A model generated the notes under the pieces. That model did no database searches. It was not told where the DNA came from and saw only the letters and a program-made list of their open reading frames with translations. Of a DNA stretch of 64,000 nt, positions 9,401 to 17,856 are shown one piece after another. A program made the position numbers and the translations under genes. Position 1 is the stretch's first letter; each line of letters opens with the position of its first letter. This stretch comes from Bog-756 sp963734435 (GTDB lineage: Bacteria > Actinomycetota > Acidimicrobiia > Acidimicrobiales > RAAP-2), in contig CAVTHA010000015.1 of NCBI GenBank assembly GCA_963734435.1, positions 434,001-498,000 on the forward strand, given 5' to 3'.

Positions 9401-10081
9401 GCGGTGCGTGTAGTGGCTGTCGTTGGTGGCGAGCAGGGGTGCCCCGATGCGCCGGGCGATCTCCACCAGGGCTGGGTTGGTCTTGTGCTGCTCGGGCAGG
9501 CCGTGGTCCTGGAGTTCGACGAACAGGTTGTCGCGGCCGAAGATGTCCTGGAGGCGAGCGGCCAGGGATTCGGCCTTGATGCGGTCGTCGGCCAGGAGGG
9601 CCTGGAGGACCACGCCGCCGAGGCAACCGGTGGTGGCGATCAGCCCCGAGCTGTGGCGCTCGAGCAGCTCCCAGTCGACACGGGGCTTGTAGTAGTAGCC
9701 CTCGAGGTAGGCCGCCGACGACAGCTTGAGCAGGTTCCGGTAGCCCGCGTCCGACTCGGCCAGGAGGGTCAGGTGGTAGTAGAGCTTCTCACCACCCCCG
9801 GTGTCACCACCGGTGTCGTCCACCTTGCCCCGCCGGACCGGGCGATCGCGGCGCGACTCGGCTGCCATGTAGGCCTCGGTGCCGATGACCGGGGTGATGC
9901 CGACCCGGCGGCAGGCGGCGTAGAAGTCGAGGACCCCGTACATGTTCCCGTGGTCGGTGATGCCGAGGGCGGGTTGTCCGTCGTTTGCCGCCGCCTGCAC
10001 CAGATCGTCGACCCGGGCCGCCCCGTCGAGCATCGAGAACTCGGTATGGGTGTGGAGGTGAGTGAACGACGATCGGGCCAA
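6456..10081 (-). CDS. dnaE: DNA polymerase III alpha subunit, interrupted by four frameshifts
   Basis: This is the replicative polymerase, about 1208 residues if read across the shifts. The N-terminus carries the PHP domain (FTHLHTHTEFSMLDGA). The palm holds the catalytic pair PDIDMDFDERYRGDMIRY. Finger and beta-binding regions follow (DYAFNKSHAYGYGLIAYQTA), and an OB fold lies near the C-terminus (VVTELTRRYTKKGDLMGTF). The frame changes near 9140, 8968, 8368 and 7219, and conserved sequence continues across each break. The one near 8368 is repaired by a single C. Four separate lesions in an essential gene argue for sequencing error. The first codon is TTG. DnaE1 is favoured over the mutagenic DnaE2 because of the full PHP-to-OB layout, but this was not tested. 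Confidence 0.92.
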
Positions 10082-10126
10082 CTGGTGGTCGCCTTCCGAG
10101 AGGGGTCCACGGTCGTGGCGACCTTC

Positions 10127-10141
10127 TCCACAGACTGTGGA
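10127..10141. promoter_or_regulatory. Palindrome with two DnaA-box-like arms upstream of dnaE
   Basis: TCCACAG-A-CTGTGGA is a perfect 7-1-7 palindrome. Its arms extend to TTCTCCACA (plus) and TCGTCCACA (minus), each one mismatch from the TTGTCCACA box typical of high-GC actinobacteria. It lies 46-60 bases before dnaE, between the start and a possible -10 (TAGGGT, minus, 10170-10165). DnaA control of dnaE is an inference. Confidence 0.4.
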
Positions 10142-10276
10142 CGAGTTACAGCGATGTGATTCCGACCCTAGCGCGCCTCACCGGCCGCCGCGGCGAGCCT
10201 CGCGCCCGATGTGTGTCGGCGGCGGGCCAGGGGACCGGGGCTGGGGCGCCGACGGTCCGGACGCGCCCCGGTCCGC

Positions 10277-10831
10277 TCACAGGTAGGTGCCGGGGCGGTC
10301 CAGGTCCTGCGTCGCACCGGGCGGCAGCGAGCGTTGGCGCATCTCGTCCAGCTGGGCCCGGGCCGCGACCTGCTGGGCCACCAAAGTGGCCTGGATGCCG
10401 TGGAAGAGGCCCTCCAGCCATCCGACCAGCTGGGCGTGGGCCACGCGCAGCTCGGCCTCGGACGGCGTGGCCGAGTCGAAGGGGATGGAGACCCGGTCGA
10501 GCTCGGCCACCAGGTCGGGGGAGAGGCCCTCGGCCAGCTCCCGGATCGACTGCTCGTAGATCTCTCGGAGGCGGGACCGGCTGGCCTCGTCGAGCGGGGC
10601 CTGGCGGACCTCGTCGAGCAGCTGCTTGACCATCGACCCGATGCGCAGCAGCTTCGCCGGTTGCTCGATCGACTCCCCGTCCTTGCGGTCCCCTTCCCCC
10701 TTGGGGCCGGCGGGGCCGGCCACCCCCGGTTCCAGCGAGGACGGGCCCCCGACCGTGCCGTCGAACACCTCGGGCCGGAGCGGTGCGTCGTCGCGGCCGT
10801 CGCCGTCGGAGCCGGGGGGTCCAGTCATCAT
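10277..10831 (-). CDS. bpa: Bacterial proteasome activator (DUF2587)
   Basis: The 184-residue protein matches Bpa/PafE, the ATP-independent ring activator of the actinobacterial 20S proteasome. The conserved block EQPAKLLRIGSMVKQLLDEV is followed by APLDEASRSRLREI and VGWLEGLFHGIQ, as in the mycobacterial protein. The sequence ends in -TYL, comparable to the C-terminal -QYL that docks into the proteasome alpha ring. The N-terminal 60 residues are Pro/Gly-rich and probably disordered. Two ATG codons are adjacent (10831 and 10828). The phosphodiesterase gene stops three bases upstream, so the two are probably co-translated. Its presence implies that the genome encodes a proteasome, not seen in this window. 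Confidence 0.9.
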   Translation of the reverse strand: MMTGPPGSDGDGRDDAPLRPEVFDGTVGGPSSLEPGVAGPAGPKGEGDRKDGESIEQPAKLLRIGSMVKQLLDEVRQAPLDEASRSRLREIYEQSIRELAEGLSPDLVAELDRVSIPFDSATPSEAELRVAHAQLVGWLEGLFHGIQATLVAQQVAARAQLDEMRQRSLPPGATQDLDRPGTYL

Positions 10832-10833
10832 GC

Positions 10834-11988
10834 TCAGATGTTGCCACCTCCGGCCAGGGCCACCAAGGGGACGAGCATCTCGTCCGGAGTCAGCGATCCG
10901 TGCCGGCTGAAGAGACGGCTCTCGCCGGTGTCGGCCGGGTCGATGAAGGCGATGGGGTCCTGGGGGATGAGGGCCACGTCTCCGAGGCGGGGGAGGAACT
11001 CCATGCCCACCGGCCCCCCGAACAGGCCCTCGTCGATGACCTGGTCCCGCGCCTTCACCCAGGTCGTCTCGGCGTACCGGCCAGCCGCCGCCTCGAGGAG
11101 GTCGTCGGCCGCGCCCGGTCGGGCGTGCAGCCAGCGGAACCGGCCCTCGCCGGACATGAAGGACACCAGTTCCATGATCTCTCGTCCGAGGAGCTCGAGC
11201 TTCGGGCCGACGTCGATCTGGCCGTGGTCGGCGGTCACTACCAGCACGGCGCCGTCGGGCAACTGGTCGGCCACCTCGGCCACCAGGTGGTCGATCGACC
11301 GGAGCTCGGCGTCGTAGAGCTCTCCGAGGCCGCTGGTGTGGGCCACCCGGTCGATCCCGTCGTAGTAGGCGTAGACGAACGGCTCGCCCGCCGCCACCAG
11401 TCGGCCCACCTCGATCGGCAGGGACGAGATCACCCGGTAGCCGTGCAGGGGCGAGTCGCCGAGGTGGGCGGCGGTGAACCCCGTCCCCCCGAATTCGCTC
11501 CGCGACACCACCGGCACCGGACGGCTCGCCCCGGCGAAGGGGAGGCACGGCTGGAACCGGCGGGCCGGCACGGTGCGGCGACTGTCGCGGGCCCGGCGGC
11601 TGCCCACCGTCCAGTGCAGGGCATCGAGGACCTCGCCGTCCAGGGCCAGGCGATAACCGAGCAGACCGTGGGCATTGGGGGCGAGCCCGGTGGTGATCGA
11701 AGTGAGGGCGCAGGCGGTGGTGGTGGGGGCGACCGAGGTGATGGGCTGCTCGATCCCGACCGCCCCCGAGAGGGTGGGTGCCAGGGTGGGCCGGGCCCGG
11801 AGCTGCTCCCAGCCCAGCCCGTCGAGGACCAGCAGCACGACCTGGGAGGCGTGCCGGGCCGGGGCGGGTAGCCAGCCGGCGCCGGGGCCGTCGGGCTCCC
11901 CCCGGCGGAACAGGGCCGGGACGATGGCGGAGATGCACGCCCCGTCGTAGTCGGGGAGCACCGGAGGGACGGTCGGGATGCCGGGCAC
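10834..11988 (-). CDS. Alkaline phosphatase superfamily protein (type I phosphodiesterase/nucleotide pyrophosphatase)
   Basis: A protein of about 384 residues in the alkaline phosphatase superfamily, phosphodiesterase/nucleotide pyrophosphatase branch. The metal-binding start LLVLDGLGWEQLR is followed by the nucleophile region SVAPTTTACALTSI, with a Thr nucleophile. Later metal ligands appear in YYDGIDRVAHTSG and VTADHGQIDV, with a last His near the C-terminus (SRHGSL). No signal peptide is evident, so it may be cytosolic. The start is taken at GTG 11988, just ahead of conserved sequence; the frame is open far upstream. Substrate unknown: phosphodiester or phosphonate bonds are typical. It sits in a tight minus-strand set with bpa. 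Confidence 0.8.
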   Translation of the reverse strand: MPGIPTVPPVLPDYDGACISAIVPALFRRGEPDGPGAGWLPAPARHASQVVLLVLDGLGWEQLRARPTLAPTLSGAVGIEQPITSVAPTTTACALTSITTGLAPNAHGLLGYRLALDGEVLDALHWTVGSRRARDSRRTVPARRFQPCLPFAGASRPVPVVSRSEFGGTGFTAAHLGDSPLHGYRVISSLPIEVGRLVAAGEPFVYAYYDGIDRVAHTSGLGELYDAELRSIDHLVAEVADQLPDGAVLVVTADHGQIDVGPKLELLGREIMELVSFMSGEGRFRWLHARPGAADDLLEAAAGRYAETTWVKARDQVIDEGLFGGPVGMEFLPRLGDVALIPQDPIAFIDPADTGESRLFSRHGSLTPDEMLVPLVALAGGGNI

Positions 11989-12010
11989 AGCCGCCGACTG
12001 TAGGTCGCAG

Positions 12011-12733
12011 TCAGCTCCGGGGTAACAGACCCCTGACGGTCTTGTAGCAGTGCCCGTCGCGCGGGGTGGTGACGGCGGCCAGCACGTAGTGCGGCTTCGC
12101 CCCGAACGCGGCCGCCAGGTCCTTGCCGGCCAACCGGTCCCGGCGGGCCACACCGAGCGCCCGCTCGGCCCGCGGGTCTTCGACCGGTAGCCAGTTGTCG
12201 CTCCGGCCCCAGCCGAACCGGGCCCAGACGGTCCGGTCCGCCAGGCGGCGGAACAACACCGGTCCCTTGCTCGGGACCACCAGGGCCAGCGACGGCCGGA
12301 ATCCGCGGAATTCCCAGTAGGGAGCCGACGCGCCCGGGAACCCCAGGATGTGTTCCTCGACCGGGGCGGCCAGTCGGTGGAGGAGCCGGCGAACCCGCCG
12401 ACCGTGGAGCGTGCCGAGGTGACGGGGGAGCCCGTCGGACGAGACCGCTTCGGGCTGGGCCAGGTCGTCGCGCTCGGGCTCCTCGGCCAAGTGGGTCTCG
12501 ACCACGTCGAAAGGCGAGAGATCGGGCGAATAGTCATCCGGCCAGTCCACCCGCACCCGGACGAGGGTTCCCGACGCCAGGTCGACCCCGATGGTGTCCT
12601 CGCGGTGGCAGGCCAGGACGAGCACGGTCAACGACGTCCCGCCGGCCACCTCGATCAGGGCCCGCGGCTTGATGGCACGGGCCAGGTCGCGGGCCGTCCC
12701 CTGGCGGGGGGTGCGGGTCGAGTGTTTGCTCAT
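12011..12733 (-). CDS. Protein of unknown function between DUF255 and phosphodiesterase genes
   Basis: I do not recognise this 240-residue family. The ATG at 12733 overlaps the stop of the DUF255 gene (ATGA), which fixes the start, and a phosphodiesterase gene begins 22 bases downstream. The N-terminal third looks like beta strands (EVAGGTSLTVLVLACHRED then VDLASGTLVRVRVDW), as in a small barrel. The rest is basic and rich in Trp and Phe (FRGFRPSLALVVPSKGP, FGWGRSDNWLPVEDPRAER). No membrane segment, signal peptide or catalytic motif stands out. Tight packing in an intact frame, next to genes broken by indels, supports a real protein. Confidence 0.65.
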   Translation of the reverse strand: MSKHSTRTPRQGTARDLARAIKPRALIEVAGGTSLTVLVLACHREDTIGVDLASGTLVRVRVDWPDDYSPDLSPFDVVETHLAEEPERDDLAQPEAVSSDGLPRHLGTLHGRRVRRLLHRLAAPVEEHILGFPGASAPYWEFRGFRPSLALVVPSKGPVLFRRLADRTVWARFGWGRSDNWLPVEDPRAERALGVARRDRLAGKDLAAAFGAKPHYVLAAVTTPRDGHCYKTVRGLLPRS

Positions 12734-14802
12734 GGCGAGCGCACCTCTACGGCCAGGGCTTCGTCCAGCTGCGCCGCCAGGGCGACAGGCTCGTCGGCCG
12801 GCAGGCGGCAGGCGTAGTGGCGACAGACATAGGCGCGACCTTCCTCCCGGCCCTGCCACAGCGGGGAGGCGGTGGGTTCACCCCAGGCCAGCACGGCGCC
12901 CGGCAGCCAGCGGGCCCGGACCACGTCCACCAGATCGGGTCGGTGACCGGTGACCACCACCTCGACCAGGCCGGTGATGAGGGCGTCCGCGGTGAGCACC
13001 GTCTGGGCGAAGGCACCCGGATGCTCGGACAGCAGCGGGCCGAACATGTCGATCACGTCGCGGGCCCGGGCCCCGAAGCGGTCCTCACCGGTGATGGCGC
13101 CGAGGCGGGCCAAAGCCTGGGCGGCGACGGCGTTGGCCGAGGAGCTGGCCCCGTCGAAGAGCTCTTTCGTTCGCACGATGAGGGACTCGGCGTCGTGGCC
13201 GGTGGTGAAGAAGCCGCCACCCTCCTCGTCGAGGAACAGGGCCACCATGGCGTCGGCGGTGATCTTGGCGTGCCCGGTCCATGCCGCCTCACCGGTGAGC
13301 TCGCCCAACCGGGTGAAGCAGTCGACCAGCCAGGCGTAGTCGCCGGCGTAGGCCAGGTGCCTGGCTCCGCCCTCCCGCTGCCAGCTTCGCAGCCAACGGC
13401 CGTCGTCGCCGCGCAGCCGGTCGAGGAGGAACTCGCCGATCCCCACGGCCCGGCGCCGCCCAGCCCCGGTTCCCGGTGCCGGCGGCCGCCTCGGCCAGCG
13501 CCGAGGCGTACATGGCGTTCCACTCGGTGAGCACCTTGTCGTCCCGGGCGGGACGGGGGCGTCGCGGTTCGGGCGGCGAGCAGCCGGCGGCGCCCGGTCT
13601 CCACCGCGGCGTCGCCGATGAGCGGCGCGCCGGGCGGCCGGCGCAGGATCGAGCGGCCCTCCCAGTTGCCGCCCTCCCGCACGCCGAAGAATTCGGCCAC
13701 GGCGTCGACCATGGCCGGGTCGCCGGGACGGCCCTCGGCGACCGCCCGGGCCACCTCGTCCGGGGTCCACACGTAGAAGCGGCCCTCGTCGCCGTCGGAG
13801 TCGGCGTCCTCGGCCGAGTACACCCCCCCCTCGGGGGCCGTCAGGTCGCGGTCGACGTACCCGACGATCTCGTCCATGACCACCAGGTAGTCCTCCCGCT
13901 TCGAGACCTGCCAGGCGTGGAGGTAGGCGCGCAGCAGGGAGGCCTGGTCGTAGAGCATCTTCTCGAAGTGGGGGACCAGCCACTGGTCGTCGGTCGAGTA
14001 GCGGGCGAACCCGCCCCCGAGGTGGTCGTAGATCCCGCCGGCGGCCATGGCGTCCAGCGTGGCCAGAGCCATCCGCTCGGAACGGTCCCCGTCGGGCCCA
14101 CCCCGGTGGCGCAGGGCGTGATGGAGCGCCAGGTCCACCAGCACGGGCTGGGGGAACTTGGGCGCTCGACCGAACCCGCCCCACTCGGGGTCGAAGCGTG
14201 CCGCCAGGTCTTCGGCCGCCACGTCCAGGAGCCCGAGTTCCTCTCCGCTCGCCGGCCGCGGTTCAAGGGCGAGGGGCCCGGCGGCCTGGCGGGCACCCCC
14301 GAGCGGGCCGCCATCGAGCGGCAGAGCTCCTCGCCTTGGTGCTCGACCTCCTCCCGCCGGTTGTCCCACGCCTCGTCGAGGGCGTCGAGGACGCGTACGG
14401 AAGCGAGGCGAACCCGCGCCGGTCGTCCGGTGGGAAGTAGGTGCCGCCAAAGAAGGGGCGCCCGTCGGGGGTGAGGAAGACGGTCATCGGCCATCCACCC
14501 GACCCGGTGATGGCCTGCACCGCCTCCATGTACACCTGCGTCGACGTCGGGCCGCTCCTCCCGGTCGACCTTGACGGAGACGAACCGGTCGTTGAGTAGC
14601 TGGGCCGTCGTCGGGTCCTCGAACGACTCGTGGGCCATCACGTGGCACCAATGGCAGGCGGAGTAGCCGATCGAGAGGAAGACCGGCCGGTCGTCGGCCG
14701 GCGGGCCACCTCGAACGCCTCGTCGCCCCAGGGGTACCAGTCGACCGGGTTCTCGGCGTGCTGCCGGAGGTAGGGCGAGGTCTCGTCGGCCAGTCGGTTC
14801 AC
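12730..14802 (-). CDS. DUF255 thioredoxin-domain protein (YyaL/SSP411 family), multiply frameshifted
   Basis: About 690 residues when pieces in three frames are joined. The GTG at 14802 starts VNRLADETSPYLRQHAENPV, the hallmark start of this family. It is followed by a thioredoxin-like domain with CHWCHVM and SGGWPMTVFLTPDGRPFFGG. The C-terminal two thirds is an alpha/alpha barrel like those of N-acylglucosamine epimerases (GGGFARYSTDDQWLVPHFEK; KVLTEWNAMYASALAEAA). The frame changes near 14700, 14545, 14400, 14290, 13545 and 13455. The family is widespread but its role is unsettled; a thiol-dependent function is inferred from the CxxC. A TAGCAT element eight bases before the start suggests a leaderless mRNA shared with SDR's divergent promoter region. 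Confidence 0.8.
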
Positions 14803-14810
14803 CGACGACG

Positions 14811-14816
14811 ATGCTA
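14811..14816 (-). promoter_or_regulatory. Leaderless promoter -10 for the DUF255 gene
   Basis: TAGCAT on the minus strand is separated by eight bases from the GTG at 14802. It lies back-to-back with the SDR promoter within an 84-base divergent gap. Confidence 0.5.
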
Positions 14817-14872
14817 ATGGGGAGGGACCGGCGCCCCTGGGGCGGCGGCCGGGTCGACCGGGGTGCGATCAC

Positions 14873-14878
14873 TAGGGT
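14873..14878 (+). promoter_or_regulatory. Leaderless promoter -10 for the SDR gene
   Basis: TAGGGT ends eight bases before the ATG at 14887. No Shine-Dalgarno is present in between. Confidence 0.5.
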
Positions 14879-14886
14879 GTCGGGCG

Positions 14887-15667
14887 ATGGAACTCCGGTT
14901 GGACGGCAGGACGGCGGTGGTGACCGGCGCGTCACGCGGTATCGGCCAGGCCATCGCCCTCGCCCTGTCGGCGGCGGGGGCGTCGGTGATGATCTCGTCG
15001 CGCAAAGCCGATGCCCTGGCCGAGGCGGCGGAGGCGATTCGCGCCGCCAACGGGAACCGTGGCGGGGACGTGGCCTGGCAGGTGGCCAACGCCGGTGACC
15101 CCGAGCAGGCCGAAGCGTGTGTGGCCGCCACAGTCGAGCGGTTCGGGTCGGTGGACATCCTGGTCAACAACGCCGCCACCAACCCGTACTACGGGCCCGA
15201 TCGTCGACATCGACACGTCGCGGGCGGACAAGACGGTGCAGGTGAACCAGTCGGGCTACCTCGAGTGGGCGCAGGCTGCCTGGCGGGCGGGGATGTCGGC
15301 GTCCGGGGGCGTGGTCCTCAACCTGTCGTCGGTCGGTGGCCTGTCGGTGGAAGCCGGCATCGGTTGGTACAACGTGACCAAGGCGGCCGTCATCCACCTG
15401 ACCAGCCAGCTGGCCGGCGAGCTCGGCCCGAAGGTGCGGGTCAACGCGCTGGCCCCGGGGCTGGTGAAGACGGAGTTCGCCCGCGCCCTGTGGGAGCACG
15501 GCGAGGAGGCCATCGCCGACCGGCTGCCACTCGGTCGGTTGGGGCAGCCCGAGGACATCGCCAATGCCGCCCTGTTCCTCTGTTCCGACGCCGCCGTCTG
15601 GATCACCGGCCACATCCTGGTGATCGACGGCGGCGCGCTCTGCATTGCCAGCGGCGGCCTCCACTGA
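14887..15667 (+). CDS. Short-chain dehydrogenase/reductase, one frameshift
   Basis: A classical SDR of about 259 residues. It shows the cofactor motif TGASRGIGQ (residues 13-21) with an Arg after the second strand (SSRKAD) that favours NADP(H). NNAAT, the catalytic Ser in LNLSSVGG and the YNVTK Tyr-Lys pair are also present. The C-terminal ITGHILVIDGG closes the Rossmann core. The frame shifts once near 15198 in GGGCCC: removing one C restores YGPIVDID. Substrate is unknown; 3-ketoacyl reductases and polyol dehydrogenases look alike. It is divergent from the DUF255 gene and convergent with menE, and its link to menaquinone synthesis is unclear. Confidence 0.82.
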
Positions 15668-15704
15668 AGACACCGGTGCCGACCGAAGTGGCGCGGCGGA
15701 CCGT

Positions 15705-16836
15705 TCAGGACAGGCCGCGCCGCCGTACCTTGCCGGTCGCAGTCCGGGGGAGGACGTCCACCAGCACCAGCTCGCGCGGGCACCGCCCACGGGGCGAGGC
15801 GGGCCGAGACCAGGTCGCGCAGCTCGGCCAGTACCGGCAGTGCCGAGGGATCGGTCGGCACGACCCAGGCCACCACCCGCTCGCCCCACTCGGGGTCGGG
15901 CCGCTTCCACACCGCCACCTCGGCCACCGCCGGCGAATCGGCCAGCGCGTCTTCGACCGGGGCGGGCCAGACCTTCTCCCCTCCCGTCACGATGACCTCG
16001 GCCATCCGCCCGAAGACGGTGAGCGCACCGTCGGGCCCGAGCCGTCCGGCGTCGCCGGTCGGGAGCCACCCGCCGGGCAGGAGGGGATCGGAGCCGTCGC
16101 GGTAGCTGCGCAGCAGCATCGGGCCCCGCACCAGGATCTCGCCCTCGGCCCCCATGTCCCGGCCGTCGCCCGGGCGGAGCTCCACGCCGTCGAGGGGCCG
16201 CCCGTCGTAGACGACCCCCGACCCCGTCTCGGTCTGGCCGTAGGTGGTGACGACGTTCGGGGGCAGGCCGTCGGGAGCGGCGGCCCCGCCGAGCAGCACG
16301 GCCCGGTAGCCCGAGACGTCGGACCGGCGCAAGGCGGTGGCGACCAGCGAGACCAGGGTGGCGTCGCCGTGGCCCAGGCGACCGACCTCGTCGGGGTCGA
16401 AGCGTCCGAGGACGGTGCACGGTGTGCCGGTGACCAGGGCGCGGGTGACCACGGAGAGGCCGCCGATGTGGGCGAGCGGGAGACAGGCCACCCAGTGGTC
16501 GGAGACGGGGTCGACAGCCAGGCGGGCAGAAGTGGCCAGGGCCGAGGCCCGGACGGCGTCATGGGTGAGCACCACCCCTTTGGGCTGGCCCGTGGTCCCG
16601 CTGGTGGCCACGACCAGGGCGTCACCCGGTTCGGTGGGACGGCCGCCGACCCGGCGGTGATGACCCTCCCCGTCCACCACGACCGCCGGCCGGAGCGAGT
16701 CGACCAGCGCCGTCGCCGCTTCGCCGGGCAAGCGGCCGTCGATCGGCAGCACCGCGTCACCGTTCTCCCAAGCCGCCTCGAGGGCGTGGACGAACCCCGG
16801 GCCAGGCGGGAGGTCGAGCGCTCGCAGCTCGGGCAT
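15705..16836 (-). CDS. menE: o-Succinylbenzoate-CoA ligase, one frameshift
   Basis: An AMP-forming ligase of about 376 residues that activates o-succinylbenzoate with CoA in menaquinone synthesis. The adenylate motif TSGTTGQPKGVVLTHD lies near residue 80, then TTYGQTETGSG, LPTGDAGRLGPDG and a C-terminal TGKVRRRGLS with the catalytic Lys. It is short for the superfamily, as usual for actinobacterial MenE, which lacks much of the N-terminal region. An extra base near 15778 breaks the frame just before VPRELVLVDVLPRTATGK. Removing it leads to a stop at 15705. Assignment as MenE rather than another acyl-CoA ligase rests on size and on menB, menA, menH and menD next door. Confidence 0.85.
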
Positions 16837-16842
16837 GGGGCT

Positions 16843-16848
16843 AGCCTA
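16843..16848 (-). promoter_or_regulatory. Leaderless promoter -10 for menE
   Basis: TAGGCT on the minus strand ends six bases before the menE ATG at 16836. The same hexamer precedes the DUF1844 gene at 63276. Confidence 0.6.
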
Positions 16849-16889
16849 GGGGGACCGTACGAGTAGAAACTCTAGGAGTGATTGGTCGA

Positions 16890-17831
16890 ATGGTTGATCC
16901 CGCAGACGGCCCGGGAGGGCAGGACCCCGGAGGCGGCCGCCGGACGGCCGTACGGGGTGCCCCGGTGGACCCGCTCGACCGGCTCCGGGCGCGGCCGGCG
17001 CCTGACTGGGAGCGGAGGAGCCACGGCTACCAGGACGTCCACTACGACGTGGCCGAGGGCATGGCCAAGCTGACCATCGCCCGCCCGGAGGTCCGCAACG
17101 CCTTCCGGCCCCAGACGCTGTTCGAGCTGGCCGACGGGTTCAACCGGGCGCGGGACGACCCGGCGGTGGGTGTGGTGATCCTGACCGGCGAGGGGCCGGA
17201 CGCCTTCTGTTCGGGCGGGGACCAGCGGATCCGCGGGGACGACGGGTACCTCGGTGACGACGACGTGGCCCGACAGGGCATCGGACGCCTCAACGTGCTC
17301 GACCTACAGGTCCAGATCCGCCGACTCCCCAAGCCGGTGGTGGCCATGGTGGCCGGCTACGCCATTGGTGGCGGCCACGTGCTGCACCTGGTGTGTGACC
17401 TGACCATCGCCGCCGACAACGCCCGCTTCGGCCAGACCGGACCGAAGGTGGGCAGTTTCGACGGAGGGTACGGGGCCAGCCTGCTGGCCCGCACCATCGG
17501 CCTCAAGCGGGCCAAGGAGGTGTGGTTCCTGTGCCGGCAGTACGACGCCGCCACTGCCCTCGACTGGGGCCTGGCCAACCGGGTGGTCCCGCTGGGGGAT
17601 CTGGAGCACGAGACGGTGGCGTGGTGCCGCCAGATGCTCTCGCTGTCGCCCATGGCCCTGCGCATGCTGAAGGGAGGCCTGCACGCGGCGGACGACGGCC
17701 TGGCCGGGCTCCAGCAGTTCGCCGGCGACGCCACCATGCTCTTCTATATGAGCGAGGAGGGCCAGGAGGGGCGGAACGCCTTCCAGCAGCACCGGCCCCC
17801 CGACTTCGAGCGCTTTCCGCGGCGCCCATGA
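16890..17831 (+). CDS. menB: 1,4-Dihydroxy-2-naphthoyl-CoA synthase
   Basis: MenB closes the second naphthoquinone ring by a Dieckmann-type condensation of o-succinylbenzoyl-CoA. The crotonase-fold protein shows the oxyanion-hole motifs FCSGGDQRIRG and YAIGGGHVLHLVCDL, then GSFDGGYGASLLARTIG with the conserved active-site Asp. The ending QEGRNAFQQHRPPDFERF is diagnostic of MenB among crotonases. ATG 16890 gives 313 residues; a GTG at 16878 in the same frame is an alternative, and the AGGAG at 16874 overlaps that GTG and better suits the ATG. It faces menE across a 53-base divergent gap, and menA begins 26 bases downstream. Confidence 0.93.
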   Translation: MVDPADGPGGQDPGGGRRTAVRGAPVDPLDRLRARPAPDWERRSHGYQDVHYDVAEGMAKLTIARPEVRNAFRPQTLFELADGFNRARDDPAVGVVILTGEGPDAFCSGGDQRIRGDDGYLGDDDVARQGIGRLNVLDLQVQIRRLPKPVVAMVAGYAIGGGHVLHLVCDLTIAADNARFGQTGPKVGSFDGGYGASLLARTIGLKRAKEVWFLCRQYDAATALDWGLANRVVPLGDLEHETVAWCRQMLSLSPMALRMLKGGLHAADDGLAGLQQFAGDATMLFYMSEEGQEGRNAFQQHRPPDFERFPRRP

Positions 17832-17856
17832 CCGAGGGTCTCCGGGAGGGGCCGGC

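Noticed and set aside
6456..10081. dnaE fragments as separate genes or a pseudogene
   Set aside because: Conserved PolC/DnaE sequence continues across all four breaks, which are single-base events. An essential gene with no other copy visible is better explained by read errors.
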